Positions 25,723 to 33,041 of a stretch of DNA of 33,408 nucleotides are shown here, piece after piece. The stretch comes from Candidatus Heimdallarchaeota archaeon LC_3 (GTDB lineage Archaea > Asgardarchaeota > Heimdallarchaeia > Hodarchaeales > LC-3), in contig MDVS01000019.1 of NCBI GenBank assembly GCA_001940645.1, positions 1 through 33,408 of the forward strand. Direction: 5' to 3'. The notes beneath the pieces are model-generated. The model was not told the DNA's origin and ran no database searches. It saw nothing but the letters and a program-made list of their open reading frames with translations. The position numbers and the translations under genes were made by a program. How positions within the stretch are numbered: the stretch's first letter is position 1; each line of letters begins with the position of its first letter.

Positions 25723-26256
25723 ATTGAATAAGAAAAAACTTGAGCATAAAAATAATTGTAAGTAATCAAGAATCTTACTCTTCAAAGCAGGTAACTTTTA
25801 ATTTAATAACAATCATCAAAATAAAGAGTATTGAGTGATTGATTTCCACAGAACTACAAAATATGATATAACATGGTACAATTCGATTAGGATTTTTTTC
25901 TTCTCATTTATATTTTAATTATCATATTATATATGTATTAAGGTCTTTTTTCAATTTTTTTTAATTTTTCTAATGATGTGGCATTAAGATTCTAAAACAA
26001 AGAAGAAAAGAATTTTTGCAGCAATGGATAACGATATCAACACTGCAAATACTCTGAACGAATCATAATATTTAAGAAAAATAATGAATCTACAAATCTA
26101 TTTTAATTGCTGCAACCAATTCAATATTTATGATCGGAGTTGTGTCAAATATGGATATAACCCAGATAAATGTAAAATATTAAATGAAAATTTTCTACCA
26201 ATTTCATTTTACAAAAATTTCTAAATTTACTTTCTTCTCAATATAATGTGGTACAA
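25723..26256. other. Divergent intergenic region, over 500 bases, mostly empty
   Basis: Very AT-rich. The left part must hold the promoter of the nuclease gene. The right part holds the 46-codon Cys-containing ORF at 26084-26224 and the promoter of the methyltransferase. Apart from these I see no RNA gene, mobile element or strong repeat. Confidence 0.55.
26084..26224 (+). CDS. Possible small Cys-containing ORF
   Basis: A 46-codon frame from ATG 26084 to TAA 26224, ending 32 bases before the methyltransferase ATG. It contains four cysteines in CCNQFNIYDRSCVKYGYNP and a following DKC, reminiscent of small zinc-binding knuckles with a Tyr-Asp and Tyr-Asn-Pro-Asp framework. No SD is obvious, the last 16 residues look random, and an ORF of this size is common in AT-rich DNA. 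Weak candidate only. Confidence 0.25.
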   Translation: MNLQIYFNCCNQFNIYDRSCVKYGYNPDKCKILNENFLPISFYKNF

Positions 26257-27060
26257 ATGTCAAATAAAGCAAATCGTGACAGCTGGAACAAACTAAGCAA
26301 TTATTATCAATCATCAAATCGTATTTCATTAAATGATATTCACTATGCACCTTACGGCCCTGGAGAGAAATCCCTAAAAGTTGTCGGAGACGTAAAAAAT
26401 CTTGAAATTTTGGATATGGGTTGTGGAGGGGGTCAAAACTCCATTGTTTTAAAGAAATGGGGAGCTAAAAAAGTAGTAGCACTTGATCAATCTGATGAAC
26501 AATTAAATTATGCAAAGAACCTCGCAAAAGAAAACAAAATGAACATCCATTTTGTTCAAGGTAATATGGAGGATTTATCTATATTCATTGCTGCAAATTT
26601 TGATTTAGTTTTTACCTCTCATGATATTACATATGTAACAGATATGAAAAAAGTATTTTTTGAAGTTTTCCGTGTTTTAAAATCTAAAGGAAGATTTGTT
26701 ATGTGTACTCTGCATCCTATGATGTCAGTAATCTGGGATGCAGTGGAGAAAGATTCTTTTGACAAAATCAATAATTACTTTGAAAAAAAAAGAGAATTTT
26801 GGAGCTGGAATAATAAAGAAGGGAAGAAAATCTCTTCATTTGGTAGCACATATCCTAAATTCGAAACAATTTTAAACGGTTTAATTGAAGCAGGGTTTAA
26901 AATCGAAAAAATTGTTGAACCGAAAGGTTTCACACTTGAACAAGTGAAAGATTTGGGAAATAAGGTTCCTTATAGAGATGAAACCATGATTAATGAGAAA
27001 TTTATTGAAATAAATCAAAAAATACCTTTTTCGTTAATAATTTCTTCACTGAAAGAATAA
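26257..27060 (+). CDS. Class I SAM-dependent methyltransferase
   Basis: 267 residues. Rossmann-type SAM site: motif I LEILDMGCGGGQNS, acidic end of strand two VVALDQSDEQ, then VQGNMEDLS, FDLVFTSHDITYV and the FRVLKSKGRFVMCTLHPM strand. This is the Methyltransf_11/UbiE-like class. The C-terminal 90 residues (FWSWNNKEGKK, TYPKFETILNGLIEAGF) form the usual cap, which decides the substrate and cannot be assigned here. The longest frame begins at GTG 26248, but ATG 26257 gives the typical SNKANRDSWNKLSNYYQ start. Followed by a hairpin terminator and convergent with the histone gene. Confidence 0.92.
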   Translation: MSNKANRDSWNKLSNYYQSSNRISLNDIHYAPYGPGEKSLKVVGDVKNLEILDMGCGGGQNSIVLKKWGAKKVVALDQSDEQLNYAKNLAKENKMNIHFVQGNMEDLSIFIAANFDLVFTSHDITYVTDMKKVFFEVFRVLKSKGRFVMCTLHPMMSVIWDAVEKDSFDKINNYFEKKREFWSWNNKEGKKISSFGSTYPKFETILNGLIEAGFKIEKIVEPKGFTLEQVKDLGNKVPYRDETMINEKFIEINQKIPFSLIISSLKE

Positions 27061-27134
27061 AAAAGACTTTCCACGGTTTATTTCAAAAAAAGAGAATAGA
27101 AAAATTAAGTTATTGTTTTAAAATTAGAAAAGAA

Positions 27135-27172
27135 ATTGAGCTTGCTTTCAGCTCAATCGGTTTTTATTTTTT
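27135..27172. terminator. Hairpin with T-tract between methyltransferase and histone genes
   Basis: ATTGAGC (27135-27141) pairs with GCTCAAT (27151-27157) around a nine-base loop, followed by CGG and a T-rich tract on the plus strand. On the minus strand, it is followed by a T-rich tract as well, directly after the histone stop. Likely terminates both genes. Confidence 0.6.
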
Positions 27173-27176
27173 GTAT

Positions 27177-27383
27177 TTATTTCTGAGCAGCTAATTTAAT
27201 ATCGTTTTCTTTAACGGTTTTTCTTCCAGAGTGTCGGGCTATTTCTACTGCGTATTTTGCAATGTTTTTACCCCAGTCAGTTAAAAACTCGTTCATTTTA
27301 TCAATAGCGTTAGCTGATACTCTTCGGGCGCCTGCTTGGCGTATCAATTTTTCTACACGTGCGTTTGCAAAGTTTCCTGCCAT
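27177..27383 (-). CDS. Archaeal histone
   Basis: 68 residues, one histone fold of the HMf type: helix ANARVEKLIRQAG, loop ARRVSANAIDKM with the DNA-contacting Arg, long central helix NEFLTDWGKNIAKYAVEIARHSG and RKTVKENDIKLAA. The Gly-Arg-Lys-Thr before the last helix and the Arg-Val-Ser loop are the minor-groove-contact sites. No N- or C-terminal tail beyond the fold, unlike eukaryotic histones. An AAGGAAATG SD lies about eight bases before the ATG, and the untranslated leader probably runs to about 27440. The gene sits alone with long flanking AT-rich regions, and a strong bidirectional hairpin follows it. Confidence 0.97.
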   Translation of the reverse strand: MAGNFANARVEKLIRQAGARRVSANAIDKMNEFLTDWGKNIAKYAVEIARHSGRKTVKENDIKLAAQK

Positions 27384-27865
27384 ATTATTTCATTTCCTTT
27401 TTGTTTTGTTTGTTTTAGCGTAGTTTTCTCAAAAGCGATTGAACCTCTTTGACACGGTTTTTATTAAATTCGATTAATAAATTTGAGGTTCAAATAATTT
27501 TAAGTGAGCTACAATGATTTGAAAATTTATTATATTTAAAAATCTTTCCATATTTAAACTATAAAGATTATGAATTTCTTTTTGTTGGTTTGGTTTTAAA
27601 ATGTAAACCAAATCAAGAATGTGAATTCAAAATTAATATGGTTAAAATGGTGTTCTAACCTACCGTTTTGAATAAATCTACTTGTATCACAAGAAACAAA
27701 AAAAAATTTATATGTTATCCTAACAACAAATCCTTTACTTTGTTTTTAAGAAAATTAGGTCAAATTTTTTTTAGACTTTTTATCTAAATTCTTACGAATT
27801 AAATAAATAAAGAATTTATCGAATAAATTTGAAAAAAAATTGATCAAGATTATTTTAAGATTACG
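27384..27865. other. Intergenic region upstream of the histone, 482 bases
   Basis: Contains the histone promoter (TATA-like TTTAATAAAAA on the minus strand near 27465) flanked by an inverted repeat, a T-tract on the minus strand at about 27832-27842 that probably ends the kinase gene, and a weak 8-base hairpin (27589-27596 with 27605-27612). No ORF or RNA gene that I can support. Confidence 0.5.
27439..27493. repeat. Inverted repeat around the histone promoter
   Basis: TTGAACCTC at 27439-27447 and its complement GAGGTTCAA at 27485-27493 flank the probable TATA element. The arms are 37 bases apart, too far for a good RNA hairpin but suitable for a protein dimer or looped operator. Confidence 0.45.
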
Positions 27866-29533
27866 TTATGCTAAATTGGATAATAGAAAAGCTCTTGTTG
27901 TATTATCTACTAGATTTTGCCAATTAGGATTAAAACTGATTGTGTGATCAGTTTTTAAAGCGATCCCTTGATAAACTAATTGCTCGATAATTTCATTGGT
28001 CTCCTTTTGATTTAAATCAAGTTTCTTCTGAATTTTTTTAATATCAAAGAGAGGATTTGTTATAAGTTCGAATAAAATATTATATTCGGGTTTTAATCGG
28101 TAAATATTGATCAATTTTTTCGTTATATTTTGCCAATCAGATAAATAATTGGGAAAATGAAAATTACTAATGAAATCATCATTTATAATAATTTTATCCT
28201 TTTTAATTTCAACAAGCTTTTTCTGAAACCATGAATTAATAACTTTTATCCTTTTTTCTAATTCCTTTTTGGATTGAATTTTTCCTATCCTAAAAATACC
28301 CTCTACTGTTTCTTGGCTTGTTCCTGAATTCATCGAAAGAATATGGAAATGATCATCTTTTTGAAAATAATTCAAAACCATTCGTCCAATTCCTACCCAA
28401 GAAAGGACCCTATTCTCTTCATTTATGCGTTTATTGTGAAAAGATTGGGGGAAGGCGTCTTCTGGGACAAACTTTAGACCATATTTCCAGAGAGTTGAAA
28501 CAAATTTATAAATACTTAAAATTTCATTTAATTCAGCTTCAGATATATCTCTTTTTACAGTTATTAATGTTTTAGAAGTAAAAACACCTTTAATTAGGGC
28601 AATTAGACCTAAATGAAAAAATAATTCTACTAGTTGTTGGTCTGTACCATAGATGTTTTTTAAATTTTGACCAGAATTCTCTAAATATGAATTATATCCA
28701 CCTAAGAAGGCTTCGAGAGATTTTATTGTTTTATCTATATTATCTTTTTCTTTAAATTCATTTATTGCACTAAAAACAAAAAAATTTGCAATATCTTCAT
28801 ATCTATCTGCTTCTTTGTTCATTTCAATAAATTCAGGATCAATTAAATATCCTTGATTTCCTTCTGAAGATATAATAACATTTTCAGGATGAAAATCACC
28901 ATAAGCATATATCCCACTTTTAGAATTGTCATAATTTATCAATAAAGTATATCCAAGGCTTAATAAACGTTCTTTGCGATCAGAACTTATAGGTAAGTTA
29001 TTTACTGCTTCGTCTAATAATTTCGAGTAACGTAAAATATCAGCAGGATGTGTCTCAGCTGAATGATAAGTAGCTAACACTTCTCCTGCCATTCTAGCCT
29101 GTTTAATAGGATTCATGTTAAAAATATTGAATGTTTGACCTTTAATTCCTTCGAAAATAATGTAGTTTTTATCTGAAGCATAAATGTCTGGAACATGAAC
29201 TCTTGGATTGATTTTAATTCTTTTTTTAACCCAGTTATGTAATGAAATATTATATTGAGCATCCTCATTGCTAGGGAATTCTTTATACGCAATTAAATTT
29301 TGAAAAGCACCTAATTCTGAATTATATTCAATCTCTAATAATAAAATACCATTTCTACCATCAAAATAAGATTTTTTAATGTTATTGATAACAAAAAAAT
29401 TAGGTATAATCCCTAAAGATTTTTCAGCTAATATTCTCCCAATTTTGTGGTTTTCAATTAGGTTTTGAATATAAAATGCTTTCTTTCGCTCTAATATAAT
29501 CTCTTCTAAGCCTGGAGACATTTTCAAATCCAT
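27866..29533 (-). CDS. Aminoglycoside-phosphotransferase-like kinase fused to a winged helix
   Basis: 555 residues. The N-terminal half is a kinase of the aminoglycoside/choline phosphotransferase fold: ATP lysine in LIAYKEF (Lys84), catalytic loop YGDFHPENVI (Asp213, Asn218) and magnesium Asp232 in LIDPEF. Residues 300-480 are mostly helical and not recognised. Residues 483-530 (YNILFELITNPLFDIKKIQKKLDLNQKETNEIIEQLVYQG) form a winged-helix domain, which is unusual for this kinase class. The substrate could be a sugar, choline-like compound or protein and cannot be named. The start may be ATG 29533 or Met5; neither has a good SD. Single gene, divergent from the regulator cassette. Confidence 0.82.
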   Translation of the reverse strand: MDLKMSPGLEEIILERKKAFYIQNLIENHKIGRILAEKSLGIIPNFFVINNIKKSYFDGRNGILLLEIEYNSELGAFQNLIAYKEFPSNEDAQYNISLHNWVKKRIKINPRVHVPDIYASDKNYIIFEGIKGQTFNIFNMNPIKQARMAGEVLATYHSAETHPADILRYSKLLDEAVNNLPISSDRKERLLSLGYTLLINYDNSKSGIYAYGDFHPENVIISSEGNQGYLIDPEFIEMNKEADRYEDIANFFVFSAINEFKEKDNIDKTIKSLEAFLGGYNSYLENSGQNLKNIYGTDQQLVELFFHLGLIALIKGVFTSKTLITVKRDISEAELNEILSIYKFVSTLWKYGLKFVPEDAFPQSFHNKRINEENRVLSWVGIGRMVLNYFQKDDHFHILSMNSGTSQETVEGIFRIGKIQSKKELEKRIKVINSWFQKKLVEIKKDKIIINDDFISNFHFPNYLSDWQNITKKLINIYRLKPEYNILFELITNPLFDIKKIQKKLDLNQKETNEIIEQLVYQGIALKTDHTISFNPNWQNLVDNTTRAFLLSNLA

Positions 29534-29804
29534 CGAGGTACATAAATTTTATATCTATTGAGACACTTGGATATAAATAATATTAAATAGCGACATAAAT
29601 GGTTTTTACGGAAAAAAACTAACGTTCATTAAATCAAAACCTATTAGATTTTTGGAAATTTGTGAAAGGTCATTAGTCGATCAAGACTTATTGAGCTTTA
29701 TTGTGAAATATCTATGAAATATCATTATACCGATGAAATATTTCTACATATCGATTAGAAAAATAATTTTTTTCAATGGATCTTTGAAACGGAGTAGGTA
29801 ATAA

Positions 29805-29888
29805 ATGTTCAGAGTAGAAAACTACATTATATTGTTGTTAATTTTTGGATTTAAAGTTTCAACTTCGGTTCTGAGAAAGTGTGTTTAA
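29805..29888 (+). pseudogene. Remnant of a paralogue of the 31101-31661 membrane protein
   Basis: A 27-codon frame whose residues VENYIILLLIFGFKVSTSVL and the following RK match residues 73-94 of the membrane protein encoded at 31101 (IENYFILLLILGFIISTSIL, then RK) at 16 of 22 positions by hand count. The underlying 63 bases (29817-29879 against 31320-31382) agree at 52 positions. Only this middle helix survives; a TAA lies just before the ATG and another ends the frame at once. I read this as the decayed remainder of a duplicated copy. Confidence 0.7.
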
Positions 29889-29894
29889 ACACAC
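29879..29894. repeat. Perfect 16-base palindrome, possible operator
   Basis: GTGTGTTTAAACACAC is identical on both strands and ends 35 bases before the ATG of the HTH gene at 29930. A palindrome of this length in the promoter of a regulator gene is a classic autoregulatory operator position. It overlaps the end of the gene remnant. Confidence 0.5.
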
Positions 29895-29929
29895 AAAAAA
29901 TATTAAATCTCACTTTAGGATTAATAAAT

Positions 29930-30331
29930 ATGACTTACAATTTTGAGAAATCAAACATTTCTGAAATATTCAGAATGCTTGAATCAAGAAATGAATTAGA
30001 TCTCACAAAGAATATTGATAATATCCTTGCAAATGTCTATGGGTTGATTCAGTTATTTCTCGGTGATGAGTTAACGGTTCAGGAACGCCAAGCATGGTTC
30101 TATATCGCAAAAATATTTCCAAAACCATCTACAGGAATAGAGCTAGCTCGACAAATAGGTTCCTCTGAAACATCAAAAACAATTTATAAGTCAATTGAAA
30201 ATTTAAAGAAAAAACGACTAATAGTAGTTAATCAGTTGCATCCACGAGTATTCTCAATACAAGCAAATGAAAAACACCCGTTAACTAATTTATTAATTGA
30301 TTTTGGTAATTATTATGATAAACAAATATGA
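29930..30331 (+). CDS. Winged-helix (MarR/TrmB-like) regulator
   Basis: 133 residues. After an N-terminal helix region, a winged helix is clear: ERQAWFYIAKIF, STGIELARQIG, recognition helix SETSKTIYKSIENLKKKRLI and wing VVNQLHPRVFSIQ. The final helix LTNLLIDFGNYY should dimerise. I start at ATG 29930 because TTTAGGA precedes it; the longer frame from GTG 29879 would begin inside the palindrome. Its TGA overlaps the ATG of the next gene by four bases, so the two are translationally coupled. First gene of a four-gene set. It probably controls its own cassette through the upstream palindrome; that is inference. Confidence 0.75.
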   Translation: MTYNFEKSNISEIFRMLESRNELDLTKNIDNILANVYGLIQLFLGDELTVQERQAWFYIAKIFPKPSTGIELARQIGSSETSKTIYKSIENLKKKRLIVVNQLHPRVFSIQANEKHPLTNLLIDFGNYYDKQI

Positions 30332-31017
30332 AACCTCATCAGGAATTTAATATGAAGTATTATTACGAAAAAAAAGAATATTCAGATCTAATAAAAAGGC
30401 AAAACTCCAAACTACTCATAATCGTGATAGTTATTTCAGTCATAACAATTTATTTATACCTGGATTTCATTTTTATAAAAGCAATAACTCCTCAAGTAAT
30501 AGATTCTTTCTCAGCGAGTAGAGAATCGCTTCAAAAAGATAATCTTTCTTTGGAAAGAACTGATTTAACAAATATATTAAGTTTAACAACTGTTTTTGTT
30601 TTAATAGTCTTAGTTTTTAGTGTTAAGAAAATAGTTATTTCTAAACCGGTCCCAAAGAGCTTATCAGATATAATTAAACAAAATTTGTTAACAATACAGA
30701 TTATTTCGAATAACAAATCACAAAATAAGACAAAAAATGAGGTTGTAAGAATTTTATTAAACAATTTTTATCTTGATTTAAGTTGGTACAATATATCCGG
30801 TCCCCATCATAAATGGAAAATAAAACTAGGTTTGCATACACCTGATAACAATTTAAATAGTGTATATACATTTTTAGCTGATGTTTTACTATTAGAGGAA
30901 GAAATAGATAATAACTCAAATTCTTTTAGTAAAATAATTCTTGCTAAAGAATTACCCAGGCATTTAATTACAATAAATTATTGGATTGGTAGGTTAAATT
31001 TATCAAAAAAAGCTTAA
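30328..31017 (+). CDS. Membrane protein with two helices and a soluble tail
   Basis: 229 residues. Two membrane helices at about 27-50 (LLIIVIVISVITIYLYLDFI) and 85-105 (ILSLTTVFVLIVLVFSVKKI) are separated by an external loop. The C-terminal 115 residues are soluble and mixed, with repeated Asn, Leu and Lys but no known motif. The start may be ATG 30328, overlapping the HTH stop, or ATG 30352, preceded by AGGAATT. Family not recognised. Pairing of an HTH protein with a membrane protein in an overlapping unit suggests a membrane-linked regulatory system. Confidence 0.65.
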   Translation: MKPHQEFNMKYYYEKKEYSDLIKRQNSKLLIIVIVISVITIYLYLDFIFIKAITPQVIDSFSASRESLQKDNLSLERTDLTNILSLTTVFVLIVLVFSVKKIVISKPVPKSLSDIIKQNLLTIQIISNNKSQNKTKNEVVRILLNNFYLDLSWYNISGPHHKWKIKLGLHTPDNNLNSVYTFLADVLLLEEEIDNNSNSFSKIILAKELPRHLITINYWIGRLNLSKKA

Positions 31018-31019
31018 GG

Positions 31020-31031
31020 GTGGTGCACCAC
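31020..31031. repeat. GC-rich 12-base palindrome between the two membrane genes
   Basis: GTGGTGCACCAC is a perfect palindrome lying directly after the stop of the 30328 gene, inside an island of unusually high GC (about 31018-31050) in otherwise AT-rich sequence. It could be an operator or a terminator stem; there is no T-tract. Confidence 0.4.
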
Positions 31032-31100
31032 ACCAAGAAAGGGGGTAAGCAATCAGAAAAGATTCATGATTAGGCCCATAAATATCTAATTGGTGTCCTT

Positions 31101-31661
31101 ATGATATATTTCTCCTCTCCTCAAATAATAAATCTAACAATTATTGATGCTTTCCTATTATTTGGAATAGAATTACTGCTGATAGTGTTCTTAGTCCCAA
31201 AAATGAAATTTCGACAAGTCTGGGAATCGACACTTATCATAAATTTGTTAAAAGTAGGATTAGTATCCTTGATAATTCCAATATTCAGCGGAACATCCGT
31301 TTTTGAATATAATGGAATAGAAAACTACTTTATATTATTGTTGATTCTTGGATTCATTATTTCAACTTCGATTTTAAGAAAGGATTTAAGTTTTTCAAAT
31401 GAACAAATCATTTTATACGCTTTTGTTATTAGTTTCATAAGTAGTTCCTTCTGGAAGACAATTTATCTGAATTCATCATCAATCTACTCCCAACCTTATT
31501 TTTTTTCAAAGGAAATAATTACTACAGACACTTTGATAAATTCTGGTAGTCTAACACAGAATTTAAATAATATAATTGGATTATTACCGTTTTTAATTCT
31601 AGGGGTTTTGTTTTTTATCAGAAAAAATCCAAAAAATACCCCAAATGTTGCAGTTTCATAG
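31101..31661 (+). CDS. Five-helix membrane protein of unknown function
   Basis: 186 residues with helices at about 11-32, 44-62, 76-92, 103-119 and 148-165. No charged catalytic motif. Middle helix IENYFILLLILGFIISTSIL is the part preserved in the remnant at 29805. The start is supported by GGTGT five bases before the ATG. Its stop lies ten bases before the next HTH gene, so the two are surely co-transcribed. I do not recognise the family. The existence of a decayed paralogue shows that the gene belongs to a family able to duplicate locally. Confidence 0.7.
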   Translation: MIYFSSPQIINLTIIDAFLLFGIELLLIVFLVPKMKFRQVWESTLIINLLKVGLVSLIIPIFSGTSVFEYNGIENYFILLLILGFIISTSILRKDLSFSNEQIILYAFVISFISSSFWKTIYLNSSSIYSQPYFFSKEIITTDTLINSGSLTQNLNNIIGLLPFLILGVLFFIRKNPKNTPNVAVS

Positions 31662-31671
31662 AGGGTATAAA

Positions 31672-31908
31672 ATGAAGCAAAAAATATCAGTAATAAATCT
31701 TCAACTCGCTACATTACCTCCATGCGCTAGAGAAATCTATTCAACCTTGAAAGAAGGATCAATGTACCCTTATGAGATTAAAAAAAAGGTTAATTATTCC
31801 TCAAGATCTATTCGTTCCGGGTTGAAAATTCTTCATACTACAAATTTAGTCGAAAAATTTAAAGATTTTAATGATTTAAGGATGTATTACTACAAAATTA
31901 ATGTTTAA
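31672..31908 (+). CDS. Small MarR-like winged-helix regulator
   Basis: 78 residues. Helices LPPCAREIYSTLKEG, YPYEIKKKV and YSSRSIRSGLKILHTTNLVE followed by a wing (KFKDFNDLRMYYYKIN) form a minimal winged helix. The recognition helix carries two arginines and a serine. I start at ATG 31672, where GAGGG stands six bases upstream; the longer frame would overlap the membrane gene. The very short C-terminus lacks a dimerisation helix, so it may dimerise through another surface or act with the first HTH protein. Confidence 0.75.
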   Translation: MKQKISVINLQLATLPPCAREIYSTLKEGSMYPYEIKKKVNYSSRSIRSGLKILHTTNLVEKFKDFNDLRMYYYKINV

Positions 31909-32030
31909 CACCAGATTGGATTCACAATTGATGGTTTTCAAATTTTGATAATCTCACACAAGGAATTTAATCAAACTCTCGAAATATTTTGTAAAAAGGT
32001 AGATATTTTTCCATTCCAAATATTAACGAT

Positions 32031-33041
32031 TTAAAGGAAAACTTTTTTTGCATAACTTTCAATTTTATTTCTATCATCTTCCTCTAAATTTGATAATTTA
32101 GATTTATGATTCAATAATTTCTCCCACAGATATTTATTGCCTATTAATAATTGCGTGAATTGTTCTAACCTGAAAGGTGCGTAATATGATGAACCTTTAA
32201 ACATATAACTGAACTTTAGACCTGATATTGACTTCATTAAGATTGTTTGAAATTTATATTTTATACTTTCAATAGTTCCCTCTTGATCAAGGACTTTTCT
32301 GCCAAAAATATCTAATGCAGTCAAGAAACCACCCATCAGATCTTTTTCCAATGATTCTTTCATATCAAAGGTCTTTTCAAATAAGGTAGTTCCACTTTTA
32401 GATAAAATCAAGGCCAAAACTGGTTCTTCATGTGTTAGTAAAATACGAGGGATAATTATAAATAAAATAGAGACAAAAAATAAAGCAAGTCCCCCAAAGA
32501 AAACCCAGAGAAACGGTAAATCAAATACTAACCCACTAGTAATAAATGAAATGATCGCTATTGTCATCGATAAGAAATACAAAAACGCGATTGATTTTGA
32601 AAGATTATTGTGACTTTTCGATGTTCTAACTCTCCTAAAAAATAGAATATATTGATAGACAGTAAATGAACCGTAAACTATAACTAAAAATACAATTCCT
32701 AGGGGAAAATAAGTTATTTTCCATGAAGATCCTACAACTGAATATGAAATTGTAAAAAAATTTATTGCAAAAGATAAACCAAAAACAAAGACAAGAGCTC
32801 TTTGAAAAAAGATTCTTCTAAATTGAAGAAATTCATTTTCTATCCTATCAAATATGAAAAACCAAGTTATTGCTCCAAAATGACCAAATAACATTCCAAT
32901 TCTATGTATACCCTGAGGAATTAATGGGTCAACAGAATTGTCTAAGAAACTAAAAATCGTAAGGCAGAACACTAAAATAAAAAGGAAAAATTGTCCAAGA
33001 AATATAAACCTAAAAATGGGGATACGCCAGCTATTAATCAT
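32031..33041 (-). CDS. Seven-transmembrane protein fused to a longin-like domain
   Basis: 336 residues. Membrane helices at about 9-32, 45-65, 80-100, 110-130, 145-170 and 178-200 (six clear, a seventh possible) lead into a soluble domain at about 207-336. That domain starts EPVLALILSKSGTTLFEKTF, then KDLMGGFLTALDIFGRKVLDQ, TIESIKYKFQTILMKSI, LKFSYMFKGSSYYAPFRLEQF and a closing helix. The strand-helix-strand order and LMGGFxxALxxF helix match the longin-like protein at 6841. So a receptor-like membrane part carries a longin-type cytoplasmic part. No homologous eukaryotic architecture comes to mind. The start is ATG 33041, but an in-frame extension upstream reads as one more helix without an ATG, GTG or TTG. 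Confidence 0.72.
   Translation of the reverse strand: MINSWRIPIFRFIFLGQFFLFILVFCLTIFSFLDNSVDPLIPQGIHRIGMLFGHFGAITWFFIFDRIENEFLQFRRIFFQRALVFVFGLSFAINFFTISYSVVGSSWKITYFPLGIVFLVIVYGSFTVYQYILFFRRVRTSKSHNNLSKSIAFLYFLSMTIAIISFITSGLVFDLPFLWVFFGGLALFFVSILFIIIPRILLTHEEPVLALILSKSGTTLFEKTFDMKESLEKDLMGGFLTALDIFGRKVLDQEGTIESIKYKFQTILMKSISGLKFSYMFKGSSYYAPFRLEQFTQLLIGNKYLWEKLLNHKSKLSNLEEDDRNKIESYAKKVFL

Larger units (their letters stand above)
29534..29929. other. Intergenic region with gene remnant and palindrome, 396 bases
   Basis: Divergent gap between the kinase gene and the HTH gene. It holds the remnant of a membrane-protein gene (29805-29888) overlapping a perfect 16-base palindrome (29879-29894). 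The left part shows nothing further. Confidence 0.6.

Noticed and set aside
27589..27612. Hairpin TTTGGTTT/AAACCAAA upstream of the histone
   Set aside because: Eight-base AT-rich stem with no T-tract and no clear position relative to a gene; kept only as a note.
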